Assembly (NCBI RefSeq): GCF_034190915.1
Contig: NW_026947490.1
Coordinates: 69,863,494 to 69,927,493 of the forward strand
Reading direction: 5' to 3'
DNA length: 64,000 nucleotides
Origin: Cavia porcellus
Taxonomy: Eukaryota; Chordata; Mammalia; Rodentia; Caviidae
Below, piece after piece: positions 17,979-31,083 of the stretch; position 1 is the first letter of the stretch; every line of letters begins with the position of its first letter. Under the pieces are notes generated by a model that was not told the origin of the DNA, ran no database searches, and was given only the letters and a program-made list of their open reading frames with translations. The position numbers were made by a program, and so were the translations under genes.

Positions 17979-20900
17979 ATGTCAACAATAAACCAGCATG
18001 TAACAGTTATAAGCATTAATGTAAATGGTTTCAATTCAGCAATTAAAAGAAACAGATTGGCACAATGGATCAAGAAACAAAATCCAACCCTATGCCGTCT
18101 ACAAGAAACCCATCTAACCCAAAGGATACTCACAGACTGAAAGTCAAAGGATGGAAAACAATACTTCATGCAACAAGAACCCTCCCCAAAAAGCGGGGGG
18201 TCTCTATTCTGTTTGTAGACAATGTGAATTTCAAAACAATAATGATCAGAAGAGATGAAGGTCACTATGTACTGGTTAAGGGAAAACTGTAAGAGGAAGA
18301 GATAACTATCTTAAATATATATGCACCAAATTCCAGAGCACACAGTTATATAAAATGAGTATTAATAGAAATGAAGAACCAAATTAGCAGTAACACAATT
18401 GTAACAGGAGATCTTAACACACCATTGACACCAAGGGACAGAACAACCAGATAGAAAATCAGCAAAGAAATAACAGAACTGAATTACACCTGTGAACAAA
18501 TGGACTTGATAGACATATACAGAGTGTTCCATCCAACAACATCAGAAAACACATTCTTCTCAGGAGTACATGTGTCATTCTCTAAAATATACCATATATT
18601 AACTCACAGAACATATTTAAACAAATGCAAAAAGTTGAAATTATCCCTTGCTTGTTATCAGATCATAGCGCTATGAAATTAGAAATAAATTTTAAAAGAT
18701 TTTGCAAAAATCCCACAAACACATGGGAACTGAATAAAACACTCTTGAGTAATCAGTGGGCCACAGGGGAAATTAAAGAATAAGTTAAACAATACCTACA
18801 AGCAAATGAAAACACAAATACAACCTACTGGAATATGTGGGATGCAATGAAAGCCATCCTCAGAGGAAAGTTTATTGCACTGAGTTCCCACATCAGGACA
18901 ACAGAATGACTACAAATTAATAATCTAGTGCTACACCTCAAACATCTAGAAGAAGACGAGCAAGTCAAGTTCAAAGCTAAAAGAAGAGAGAAAATTATAA
19001 AAATCAAAGCAGAAATCAATGCAATAGAGACTAAGAAAATAATCCCAAAAAATCAATGAATAAAAAAGTTGGTTCTTTGAAAGAATAAATAAAATTGATA
19101 AGCCTGTAGTCTTAACAAAAAAGATAAGAACAAGCTCAAATTCATGCAATAAAGAATGAAAAAGGCAAAATCATACAGACTCTATAGAAACACAGAAGAT
19201 CATCAACACCTATTTTGAAAACCTCTATTCTCAAAGGTTTGATAACACAGAAGAAATAGACAGATTCTTACAAACATATGAAGTGCCAAAGCTAGGTCAA
19301 GAGGATGTAAAACCACTGAATAACCCAATCTCTATTAATCAAATTGAAAATGTAATTAAGTCCTTACATACAAAAAGAGCTGAGGCCCAGACAGTTTCAT
19401 TGAAGAATTCTACAAGAAGTACAAAGAAAACTTAATGACAACACTCGAAAAACTCTTCAATGAAATTGAAAGGGAAGCAATTCTTCCTAAGTCATTCCTG
19501 GAAGCAAATATTACTCTAGTACCAAAACCTGAGAAAGACCCAACTAAAAAAGAGAACTACAGGCCAATATCCCTAATGAACACAGATATAAAAATCCTCA
19601 ATAAAATATTGGCAAATAAGATGTAGCAAATCATGAAGAAGATTATACACTATGACCAAGTGGGTTTCATCTCAGGCATGCAGGTATGTTTCAACATACC
19701 TAAATCAATAAATGTACTCCACCATATTAATAAAGGCAAAAGTAAGAATCACATGATCACTTTTATACATGCAGAAAAAGCTTTTGATGAGGTCCAACAT
19801 TCATTTATGATAAGAACCTTACAAAAATTGGAATAGATGGCTTTTACCTCAATATAATAAAGGCCATCTATGATAAACCAACAACCAGTATCATACTAAA
19901 TGGCCAAAAATTGAAGGTCTTTACTTTAAAATCAGGCACAAGACAAGGATGCCCCTCATCACCACTCCTATTTAATATTACTGGAAATACTATCCAGAGC
20001 AATTAGACAAAAGTGAGAAAGAAAAGGAGTAAAGACAGGAAAAGAAGAAGTTAAATTATCATTATTTGCAGATGACATGATTCTCTACAGAGAAGACCCT
20101 CAAAACTCCATTGAAATGCTCTTAGATACAATAAATAAATTCAGCAATGTAGCTGGATACAAAATTAATATTCAAAATCAATAGTATTCCTATACACTAA
20201 CAACAAAATCACTGACAGAGGAATAAGAGAAGCCACACCCTTCCTACTAGCAACCCCAAAAATGAAATATTTAGGAATTACTCTCATGAAATAAGTGAAA
20301 GATATATACAGGGAAAATTATAAATACATTGACAAAAGAAATTGAAGATGATCTCAGAAAATGGAAAGACATCCCTTGCTCATGGATAGGAAGAATAAAT
20401 ATTGTGAAAATGGCCATTCTCCCTAAACTGTTATATAGATTCAATGCAATCCCAATAAAAATACCATCAACATACCTCATATATCTCGAGAAATGTCTCC
20501 TAAAATTCATCTGGAGAGAGAAGAGACCTAGAATAACAAAGACAGTTCTAAGCAGCAAAGGCAAAGCGGAGGCCTCACAATCCCTGACTTAAAGTTATAC
20601 GTCAAAGCAACTGTAGTAAAACCAGCATTGTACTGGAACCAAAGCAGAACCAAAGATCAATGGACTAGATTAAAAGATATAACCACAATTACAAACAAAC
20701 TGAACCACCTTATCTTTGATAAAGGAGTCAAATATGTTCACTGGAAGAACGACAATCTCTTTAATAACTGGTGTTGGAAAAACTGGCTCTCCATATGCTG
20801 AAAACTAAAACTAGACCCATGCCTACCACCGTGTACTAAAATAAAATCTAAATGGATCAAAGATCTGAATATTAAAACAGAAATACTAAATCTATTGGAA

Positions 20901-21763
20901 GACAAATTAGGTAGAAACCTTGAAGACATAGGGGTACGTAGAGAATTTCTGAACAGGACTCAAACCGCACGGGAACTACTTCCCAGAATCAATAACTGGC
21001 ATCACCGCTTATTTAAAAGTTTCTGCATGTCAAAAGAAATCTCCAGCATAGTGAAAAGAAAACTCACAAACTGGGAAAAAATCCTAGTGAACTCTGCCTC
21101 AGATAAAGGACTTCTATTTAAAATATATAAAGAATTTTAAAAAATCAGACCCCCAAAATTCAAAGATCCAATCCAAAAATGGGCATCTGAGATGAATACA
21201 CAATTCTCAGATGAAGAAATACAAATGGCAAATAGATACATGAAAAAATGTTCATTATCATTAGTAATTAGAGAAGTGCAAATTAAAACCACACTGAGAC
21301 TCCATCTCACTCCTGAAAGATTGGCCAGGATCAAGAAAACCAACAACAAATGCTGGAGAGGCTGTGGGGGAAAAGAAACTCTCCTGCACTATTAGTAGGA
21401 GTGTAGACTGGGCAACCACTGTTGAGATCAGTTTGTAGATTTCTCAAAAATCTGGGATTTTATGTCCCATTTGTTCCAGCTATTCCACTTCTAGGCATAT
21501 TCACACAAGAACTGAAAGCATCATACCACAGTAATATATGTGCACCCATGTTTCTAGCAGCACAAGTTGTAATAGCCAGATCTTGGAAACAACCTAAATG
21601 TCCATCAACTGAGGAATGGGTAAAAAAGATTTGGTATTTTTATACAATGGAGTATTCCTCAATTATAAAGAAGGATCGCATTGAGACATTTATAAATAAG
21701 TGGGTGCAGCTTGAGACCATACTCATCAGTGAAATAAATCAAACTCACATGTATGAATTCTGA
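17979..21763 (+). pseudogene. L1 ORF2 (element B), broken
   Basis: ORF2 encodes an endonuclease and reverse transcriptase. Start ATGTCAACAATAAACC at 17979; TGA at 21761-21763. The endonuclease N-terminus shows VISINVNGF and LCRLQETHL (catalytic Asn and Glu). The reverse transcriptase shows [38 protein letters not shown] and FADDMILY (20064-20090). The C-terminus has [22 protein letters not shown] cysteine residues and [21 protein letters not shown]. There are many stops and frameshifts (for example near 18300, 18783, 19625, 19835, 20180). Length about 1260 codons, full for the family. Confidence 0.92.
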
Positions 21764-23205
21764 ATAGTTTCTCTAGTGTAATAAATGATATAAATACATA
21801 AAAGTGTATGGTAATCATGATTCCAATTTTGTGGCTTTGAAGGTTTATAAAGTTTTCACTCACTAATTGGAATGGTTTTATTGTGTAGTTTGATTTTATT
21901 GTCTATGATAGTATGAACAGCTATTTTGAAGAAAACAAGACACCATAATAGCTAGTGCTGATTTAATGTCATCATGTTTTGAAGTCTAATCAAACTGTTG
22001 TTCTTCTGTCTCCTTTGCTTTTATCATGTTGTATCTTATTGGAGTTTATTATATGTGATAGGATAAACAAAATTTTTATAGACAAAAAGATAATATAGAA
22101 ACCATTGTTCATTTTCTGTTAGCTGGTTCTAAATACCCTGTAATACTTTCATTCTCTTGAATAGATTCACACTGTCTTGATATGTTTGATGTTATAGTAT
22201 ACGAAATTATATTCAAATATTTCAAGGAAAAAGACACTGTGGCAACTACTATCATGTCAGGTTATCTTGTGGTAAAACACTATGTTGCTTAAATTGTTAT
22301 GTTCTGACCTATGTTTCTATGTCCTCTTTTATCTTACTCTCCCCTTTCTTTCTTTTTCTAAAAATTTATTTTTTATTATTTTTTAATTAAGGGAAAAAAA
22401 TAAAATTTAGCAGGATATACTATAGTAAGTTTTTGATTTCCTATTAACTTGATTTGAAGCCCTGTATTGCTCTCAGCATCTTGTTTCGACTGATTTTGCT
22501 CTATTCTATTTTGTTTGATAGTATCAAGTTTAAGGGTATAGGCAACTACTTTGAAAGCAATAAGATTCACTATGATGCCCATTCTGGTTTGACTATTATC
22601 TTCTTTTGAAGTCCTGGAAGGTTTCCATTGTTTAAGTTTTGTTTGTTTTGTTCTCTACTGTTTTGTTCAATTCTATTATATCTGATGATATAGGAATTTC
22701 TTTTTAAGATAGCAAGAGGCATTATGGTAACCATTGTTGATCACCTTGTATTCTGTTTTTACATCATGTACTATGTCCATCTTTTTGTTTTGACTGACTC
22801 TGTTTTGTTTTGTTACATTTGGTGTTATTCTCTTTAAAAAAGTAATAAGAACTGTGGGAGTAATAAAACCCAAAATGTGTAATTTTTCTTGTAAAAAAGA
22901 GAGGAAAAGCAAGTGCTTTAAAAGATATAACCACATGTATATTGAAGTGTATAAGACAGATAACCTTATTACTAAGTTTTTGTTGGATCATTGAACAGAA
23001 CTGTTTGCAGTCTCACTGTTTGAATGTCCATTTTGTTTGCTTTAATTTTGTAACTTGAACAACTATTTCTAAGGTGACAATATGTAATCTATTAACTAGT
23101 GATTTCTTTCTGTTTATTTTTTGAAATTCTGTATTCCTTGTACACTTTTACTCTTTTGTGTTTTTTTTCTCTTTAAATAAAATTTTAAAAAATTTTTCAA
23201 AAAAT
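21764..23205 (+). mobile_element. L1 element B 3' UTR with ~147-bp tandem repeats
   Basis: Directly follows ORF2. Six to seven diverged units contain GGCAACTATTTTGAAG.TAACAAGAGGCATTATGGTAAC-like sequence followed by TTTTGAAGTC and T/G-rich TTTTGTTTTGTTTT. Then comes a unique ~270-bp end (GGATCATTGAACAGAAC to CTTTAAATAAAATTTTAAAAAA) with the polyadenylation signal AATAAA and an A-rich tail. Repeats of this type elsewhere in the window are copies of this 3' UTR. Confidence 0.82.
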
Positions 23206-23605
23206 CTGGCTAAAAGCCCCCAACAATAGCCATGCTGGCACAGCATCAACGTTCAACTGCCTTGAAATTTCCTTTTCCAGATTATTCAATCCATTGCCCT
23301 TAGTCTCAGTCTCAGGCAAAGTCTCTGGGCATGATCAAAATGCAGACAAACTTTCTGCAAGCCTTAACACACATCATGGGGAGTCCAACAATCATTGCAG
23401 TCCTTCAGCAAGCCTGGTCTTAACCATCCGGCTTTCGACCAGCCTTCTGGTCTCCTGAGCTCTTACCAGAATCTCCTCTACAGAACAGCCTAAGCTGCTT
23501 AAGCTCTATGCATCCAGCTAACATGTCCAAACCTTTCCAAACTCTGCCCACAAGCCATTTCCAAAGCCGCTCAAAAGACATGGTCAGGTATAGTTACAGC
23601 AACAA
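23206..23605 (-). mobile_element. MaLR internal sequence, 5' part, minus strand
   Basis: Blocks such as TTGAAATTTCCTTTTCCAG, GGGCATGATCAAAATGCAG and CCATTTCCAAAGCCGCTC match the MST/THE1 internal region next to the 5' LTR (antisense). Together with 14976-16024 this gives about 1.45 kb, close to a full MaLR internal region. Confidence 0.8.
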
Positions 23606-23623
23606 CCTCACTCCTTGGTACCA
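23606..23623 (-). promoter_or_regulatory. Retroviral-type primer binding site, tRNA-Leu(UAA)-like
   Basis: The minus strand reads TGGTACCAAGGAGTGAGG. The complement of the tRNA-Leu(UAA) 3' end is TGGTACCAGGAGTGGGG; this copy differs by one inserted A and one G-to-A change. It lies four bases from the LTR edge, as expected. Confidence 0.7.
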
Positions 23624-23627
23624 AATT

Positions 23628-23970
23628 GTGTCTTAGTTATTTTTTACTGATCACTGAGACAAAATACCTGATGCCCAAAGTTGGGAAAGGAAAGGTTTAT
23701 TTCTTACAGTTTTTGAAGGTTTCAGTCCATATTGAGTTGGCTCCAAGGTAGGGAGGCATGGCAGGGCCACACTTCATGGTGGCTGCAAACAGCAAGGCAG
23801 AAACTGGCAACAGAGAGACACACCTTTTTCCTGCCATTACATTGCATCTTGCCTCCACTTCTATGTGAGTGTAGCACTGACACCATCAATCAAAGCACTA
23901 TACAATGAACTAATCACAGGTGCATGATGTATACACATGAGGCCTGGCGCCACTGACATAAAACATGACA
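23628..23970 (-). mobile_element. MaLR LTR, minus strand, likely 5' LTR
   Basis: 343 bp, TGTGTCTTAG...AAACATGACA on plus, homologous along its length to 14634-14975. Its neighbour on the left is a primer binding site, so it is the 5' LTR of a minus-strand element. Confidence 0.85.
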
Positions 23971-24639
23971 TATGCATACTTTTAGAAATATGTATTCTAC
24001 AAACCTTTGACACAACATAGTCATAATTAATTTTATATATATATATTGAACATGAATATTATTCAGAGATATTATTGTATTCAGCTAGTTACAAAACTAC
24101 ATACACCAAAATGTTGACCTTTACCTAATAATTAATTTTTACAATGCTCATTTTTAGACTAAAGTATATTTGTATGTTTGGGTCTGTATGTCTGTAATAT
24201 TGACTTCTACTTTTGAGTGTGTGTGTGTGTGTGTGTGTGTGTGTTTCTTACCTTCCTTTTGGAAAGATTATAGAAATCTATGGAAATAAACTATATGGCT
24301 TGTAATATACATTATAATATATAATAGTATCTGTAGTATAACTAAATCAATTCAATCAATAATGCTAAAAATATATTTGAGAAGTTATCACACAAAATTA
24401 CAAAACTGTCAGTGAAATAATTTACATTTAAGGATACTTTCATCATTGTTACAGTATAGGTAGAAATATCTTTGAACCTTATAAAGTTGAGTATGAAAAA
24501 TCTGACCACTATAAAGACAGATAGAATAAAGAGCTATAGATAGAAATTTTCTGAAATTCTATTACATATACATAAAATTTTATTACATATACTTAAAAAG
24601 CAAGTCCTGCAAACTCATGTTTTGTTCAAATTATTTGGA
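23971..24639. other. AT-rich intergenic stretch
   Basis: Holds a TATATATATAT run near 24033 and a (GT)n run at 24217-24244. No gene seen. Confidence 0.6.
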
Positions 24640-25560
24640 TATTAATTTTCTCAGTGCCATTATGACATCCTTATTTCTTACATATCATGGGTTAAACATG
24701 GGAATCACAAAAGTATAGAAAAGAGAATGCACTTTGTTAGATCTTGCTGAATGCTTTGACTTTGGACTTAACTATGTAATAATGAGTGATCAGAAGAATA
24801 AGATTACAGTAGCTAGATGAGAAGAACAGGTGGAACAGGTGGCTTTGGACTGACTTGTGGCTGATGGCAGTTTTAGGACTGTTGAGATGACTTTGTTATA
24901 GGAGATAAGGATTAAAAGAAATAAAAGACAAACAGCACAGCAACTATGTAGACCATCAACTAATTCATGAAGATTTCCCCACAGACCAGCTTAAGTACTG
25001 GTGGGATATCACAGAAGATGGTTGATTTTGTTGGGACAACAAAAGGGCAGACAGAAAATCTGAAGGTTTGCCGTATCTGGACTCGATACTGCTAATCCAG
25101 GATCCAGAGATCAGCTTATCACAGGCCTTATGATTCCTGACTAAAGCATAGTGTAGAGGGTTACAAATGGGCACACAGCAATCATAAGACATCAATGCCA
25201 GAAGGAAATACTTGGTGGTTCCCAATATAAGTATGCAGCATGTTTGTGCAGCACAAGTAACTGAAGAACTGGTTTTTTCCAGGGTCGTGGAGTCATTGGT
25301 ATGCAACAGATTTCCAAGAAGGAAAAATTGCCAAGAAAAAAAGTACATAGAGGTGTGGAGAGAAGGTTCTACTTTTGTTATTAGTAATATGGTGCCATTT
25401 AACAACAACACAATGACACAGGTGACAAAGAAGAATCAAAACAGAAGCCACTGGAGGTGGGGAACTTTGCCAAATCTCAGAAGAACAAATTCCATCCACT
25501 CAGTGAGATTTTCTTCTAGTAAATTTGCTGAGGTTTTTATCTCTGAAAAGGGTAAATTCA
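24640..25560 (-). pseudogene. Olfactory receptor pseudogene 1
   Basis: ORs are odorant GPCRs of olfactory neurons. The minus strand keeps WMEFVLLRFGKVPHLQW at the N-terminus, LNGTILLITKVEPSLHTSMYFF (TM1 to TM2), MSYDCCVPICNPLHYALVRNHK (the DRY region, with R changed to C) and, after frameshifts, a C-terminus reading IPMFNP-stop-YVRNKDVIMALRKLI. Stops fall in TM1 (TTTTGA) and the NPxIY motif; the region 24700-24960 changes frame. Spacing and similarity to the gene at 40456-41400 place it in the same subfamily (OR10-like). Confidence 0.9.
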
Positions 25561-28500
25561 GGTTATGTTCTTTAAATTTTTCTATTGAAATAGATGCCTG
25601 TTCTCCAAATATATGAGTTCATTCACTTTGTTTTTGTGATCATCATTTTTTTACCACTGTAACAACTTTACCATTTACATACAACACACTTTCATTTTAC
25701 ATGCTGCTGATTATCACTCTAGGCATTCCCTGGAGGTTCCTTAGATTATTTAGCTTATTTCTGAATATCTCAGGACAAACTAGACCATAGTAAACACAGC
25801 ACAGACTGGAAAAATTAGCAGTTATTGAAGATAAGCCAATGTGTTTGTCATAGTATTTCAGTTTTAATATACAGCATTCCTTGAAATCTTGTTTTAATTT
25901 TTTGTGAATTTTTTCTATTATGCTTCATTAGCACTGCATCATGGAATGTTTTCTCCTGTATACTTTTACTTTTCTTAAAATCTATGTATAATAATATAGA
26001 ATTGCACATATTAAATAAAAATGTCATATTTTAATGTCATATAATTATAAATATAGACATACTTGTTTCCTAAGACTTTCACTATTTCATTGTAATGAAA
26101 ACTCTCAAAATATTTTAATTTTGTGAAATAAATACTGTGTTTGCATCTTTCAACTCATTTTATACCATTAGTTCATATGAGTATAGTTTTCTTTATCATA
26201 TAATTCATAATTACAGGTAGTTCAAAATTGTTGAAAAAATGTTTTGAAAAAATCAATAAAATTATATATGATCTCATAATAAGTAGGGAATATAATATGG
26301 TATTTTTAGTAAGCACAGCCTACAAATACAGATCCAAAAGGAAACAATAAATCAAGAGGAACCAACAGGTCCATAGAGTCAAGTGATTATGTATGCATAC
26401 CTGCAAGCAAGGAGAAAGAAAAATACTGGTTATTATGTTAAAACCTGTGTTCTGTGTGCTGCATACATCAGTCTTTGTTGTTCCCCTGTAATCAGATCTC
26501 CCAGTAAGCAATAATAAATTTACACATTGTTAGAAGTAAAGACATGGGGACTCACTAACAAGGAATAATTCTACAAATACACATACATTTATGACTAAAA
26601 ATAAGAAAAAATTATGATATTTGAGTATGAAGCCTTTCTTTTATTATATATAAGAAACATTTTATATTTTTATTTTTTCTCATTTATCAGAATTAAATGT
26701 CATCATTTTTTAAAAATGTCACTTATCAATATCAAAGTGATTGTTATCTAATGATAATTCTATAATATATAATTATACTTACTGTATAGGAAAGAAAGTC
26801 ATTTATCCTCATAATTTAGTGCTTAGAAAAGTTTTATTTATTCTGATTATTGCATTGCACTTTTGTAAATTAAGTTTTCTATTATTTCTTTCTAGCTGGG
26901 ATAAGACTGATTAATGAAGTGCACTACTTCGGATATATTTTACTCATTCCTTGCGGCTGGTTTAATATTTTCACAACTCTGACTGAAAATGCCTTTTTAG
27001 ATAGGTGCTAAGGTACTTCAGGCTCAGCACTGAACCTAGCCATGCATGTTTTGCTTCCCAGCTTGGCATTTTGGGATTTATTCATGAAACACAAAGCAAT
27101 GATAGGGTCTGAGTAGCAGGAAAATCTTTCAAAGATGTGCCAGAATTTAAGTGTTGCTTCCACTTACAGAAATTGCTAAATGACCCAGTTCCATAATTCA
27201 GTCAGCTACAAAATAGGTTAACAATTACACAACACTCAGGACTATTTATGTGAATCAATGATGATCATGTGAAGTAACAACAATATGAATAAATGAAAAA
27301 GTATTCTGTAACTCAATGTCCTTTTCCCCAATGTATTTGTTGTATTAATATAATGAAATTTTAGTGCAATAATCAAAACTATCAAGAAAATTCCAAACTA
27401 TCAAGATGATATGTCTATGTAATTTCTGTTATTTTTATACATTGTTCTCTTTCTTCTGCGGTCCTTATTCCAACTATAAATCAGTATCCAACATATTGTG
27501 TTTAATTGGGCCTATTTTGGTAAATTTTTATTTTATTAACACAAGACTATCTTGGATGTAAGGGTCATGAAATTTTATTATACAAGATCAGTATAGGACA
27601 CAGTATTTGTTTCAGAAATGAGGTTGAGGGTCATTATTTAAGTGTAAAAAATCACTTTTGGGGGGATAAAATGAATAACACAGTGGAGGACAACAATTCA
27701 CTCATTAAGGATCATTTGTCATGGAAATTCTTAAGTAATTTACTGCTATGGTACTAACAGGCAAGACTAATAAAATATATTTTTAAAATGTTGAACATCA
27801 GATTTTAGTGATGAAATTTCTAATAACTAACATGAAATATCTATCATTTGAATAATTTTTACTCACTAGGGAAAAAATTGGAACAGAAACTTAGTGTGTT
27901 CTCAGAAATTATATATGTTACTGTTCTTTTTCATATTTTAATTTTGTATTAATTATGGGTAACAAAACTTAAAGCTCTAATATTTTTAGTCCAAACTCTG
28001 TCCTCACCCAAATGCAAATACTGAAGAGAATGTGTAATAATACTGTAATTCAGCCAAATGTTAGAAGCTGTTAATGTTACAGTTCTTTTTATATTTTCAG
28101 TACTTGACCAACTTGAAGCCTCAAGTAAATTAGAACAATTTGAATCTTAGAGTTTTTTATTCTTTCATAAGTTACTTCTATAAAGTTATTTGTCTTTAAA
28201 ATCTATATTCTTTATAATCTTAAGGGGTCATAAAATTATTTCATAGATTATTTTATTTTAAAGTTCTTATTAAAAATAAACAGGACCAAATATACCAATG
28301 ATACTTGTTTGTTGCAAAATATTATCTCAAAATACATATTTCTTATAGGTTACCTATGTTTCATTAATATCAGTTAGTGTAGTTTTCTGTATTTAAGTGA
28401 ACTTCTTATCAGTAGTTTATTAGCAAGCTGTAAATTATGTGTAATAAAATGAAAATATATGTGAACTTTAATAAATAAAACATTTCTTGCCATACATTAC

Positions 28501-28659
28501 CTACTAACTGTGAATTTAAAAATATTATCTATTAAATCTATATATTAGTATAAAGTAACTCATAATTGCCTTTTCTTTCCCTTCATTACAAGCCTTTAAA
28601 TGTTTAGATACTTAAATTATTTTAGGTTAATCCATACATGTCAGCAAGATTATCCAATG
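25561..28659. other. AT-rich intergenic stretch of OR cluster
   Basis: About 3.1 kb with no gene, SINE or recognisable LINE. A slightly GC-richer patch at 26890-27090 is not assignable. Open frames are short and unconvincing. Confidence 0.5.
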
Positions 28660-29810
28660 CACCTTGAAGATACTCAGTTCTTTATAAGCAGACAGTGCTG
28701 GTGCCGAGCGGTTTCATCTGCCCCAGGGACTTCTACTATGCATTTAATTTGCTAGTTAAAGGCATTTTCTTGGCATCATGCTGATTGAGTTTTATCAGGA
28801 TGGCTCTCTGCGCTCAGAACAGGCTGTCCTCAGGATCCCTGTGGAACAGAGTGCTCTACAAATTTTCTTTCTCAGACATGAATGCAGTGTAAGACCATTT
28901 AAATTGATGGATAACCAATTTATACCACTAGGAATAGCCTGCATGCAGCTTCTGTTTCTATTGAGCATGGTGCTCAAAACTGTCTTTTAAAAAATTTCAT
29001 TCTCTGTACTAGGCTAGCCTGTGATGTAGTTATTAAACTGTAATAGTGAAATTCACTTAGGAAAACAGACTCCTGAATATATTTAGGTGAGATCTTGTGA
29101 AAAACACCTGGAGAAATGTCTGGTGCTTCTGGATTTCACATCTGTGAATCACAACCTTTTCTATCACTTAGTGTTTTAAAATGTTTACTTGAAGCTAATT
29201 TTCTCCTGCCATTAATTAAGTAATGTTTCACATATTGAATCAATTAGTGACTTCTAATGGCTTAGATAATAAATGAAAATTATTTCCATGACTTGAATTC
29301 CCTTTCCACTGTGATTATAGATAGGAAGTAAGAAAGCTTAAGAGGAATGATCCAGACGTTCTAGAAAGGAAGAAAGAAGTAGACAGAGAAGCCTCCCAAA
29401 GTAACCAGATACGTCCAGGCACAGATGGAGGTTAAACACCAGCCAGGGTGAGCTATGTGCACACTCAAGTGGCAGCTGAGCTGAGAAGACTTCTTCAGCC
29501 TCAGTGTAAGTTTGGTACCAGCATGAATAGGCATACATTCTGATAGTGTAGAATATAAAACCCAGGAAAAGAGTCAAACACAATAGCACTACAAAACAAA
29601 GTTAGTACATCAAATTCATGAAGTTTGATAATAAAAACTGGATAGCCTTGGAGGAAGAACAAATTTTTTTCAGGAGTTAATAGTAAAAATGGCAAAACAT
29701 TCAATGAAACTGTAAATATTTTTAAAAAATGAAACGCTTTTAAAGATGAAATTTTATAATATTGGTACAACAAGTCAATCACAATCTGACTGAACATTTA
29801 GGCTGGAAAA

Positions 29811-29856
<46 letters not shown>

Positions 29857-30627
29857 TATTTAAAATTAAATAATTCATCATGGTTAAAAGAAACAGTTCC
29901 CAAAAAGAAAAATAAAGTAACACTGATAAATTTTAAAAATACAAATTACATTTTAAGTGCTATTTTGTCTCGTGAATAGGGTTTTACATATGAAGAAAAA
30001 TTAAGTACAAACAATAAATCGAATCAAACATTAAAAACCAGTTTATGGAGAAGGAAAAAAGTCATCACTTAATAGAGGAAAAGTTGCCCAATTTAAATTA
30101 TAAATAATAATAATACTGTTAGACCACTAATTTTTTTAAAGTCTCAAAGAGACATTCATATGTTTCTACATATGAATAAAAATCTGAGTTTACTGACTGA
30201 TGACTTACTTTATTTTCATTTTGAAGCAACTAAAAAATTGTGCATTCATGTGGATTTTTTCCTTAAAATGATGTTGATGTGTTGTTAAACTTGCAAGAGT
30301 AAACTAAGTGTCAAGCGATCAAGTAGGTTTTCTTTTAGTTACCTAACCATTTTTTTTTTAATATTGTCAACCTCTTGTTTTTTTTAACTTCTAGCTTTCA
30401 GGCACCTGTAACTGAGAGTTTAATGATTTCTTCAGGTTTCTCTCATGCTTCCAGAAAAGTAAAGCTGGCTTGCTGAAAGCGTATACATCTTAGCTAAATA
30501 TGAAAACCTGTTTTTCAAAAAATATCAGAAATTATATGCGCCTTGTGTTTTTGTATTTCCATTATTAAAAAGTAAATTTTTTCACAGTTAAAGAGTATCA
30601 CTGACCCTTGATAATACATCAGTTGGC
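28660..30627. other. Intergenic stretch with (CA)n
   Basis: A GC-richer island at 28670-28985 has a 70-codon plus-strand frame (28778-28990) and an overlapping minus-strand frame. I recognise neither. A (CA)n microsatellite lies at 29812-29853. The rest is AT-rich. Confidence 0.45.
29812..29853 (+). repeat. (CA)n microsatellite
   Basis: About 21 CA units, uninterrupted. Confidence 0.95.
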
Positions 30628-31083
30628 ATCCACTTGGAAGCAATTTCTCACATAATTGAACTTGGCTTCCATTTTGGGGAGAGAATCACTTTTTCTACAC
30701 TTGCTTGCATTTTTGCTTTAAACTCTTCTGTAGAATTGGGTCTGTCGGGTATTTTAGGAGTTCGTCCTGTTTTGAAGGATTCCTGGCTTTTTGATCCTGG
30801 TGTTAACGTTTTGAATCTCTTCCCTTCTGGCTTGATTTTAATACATTTTTGGCTGGAATATCTTATAACGATCTCTTCACTGGAGTTTTCTCTTCAGTTT
30901 CCTCCTCATCAAAATCATCATCGTCCTCGCCTTCCTCACCGTCGTCGTTATCCTCATCGTCATCTTCATCAGCAGCTAAATTTGCTTTTTTTATGTGGAA
31001 CTTCATTACCACTTCCAGGAGCAAAGTGTTTTCCAGACATACTGAAGTGTCCCCTCCTCTTCCTCCTCCTCATCTGACATATA
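30628..31083 (-). pseudogene. NPM1 (nucleophosmin) processed pseudogene, 5'-truncated
   Basis: The minus strand carries the 3' two-thirds of the nucleophosmin coding sequence without introns: SDEEEEEEG-like start, the GKHFAPGSG stretch, LAADEDDDEDNDDGEEGEDDDDFDEEE acidic tract region, EKTPVK, then after frameshifts EDIKAKMQAS-like, IEK(G)DSLPKMEAKF and NYVRNCFQ. Nucleophosmin is a nucleolar histone chaperone. Missing introns, several frame changes and in-frame stops, and no 5' half show a 5'-truncated retrocopy. No clear poly-A or target-site duplication was found. The plus-strand open frames across it are incidental. Confidence 0.9.

Noticed and set aside
28778..28990. 70-codon frame in a GC-rich patch
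   Set aside because: No recognised family, an overlapping antisense frame is also open, and there is no splice or poly-A evidence.
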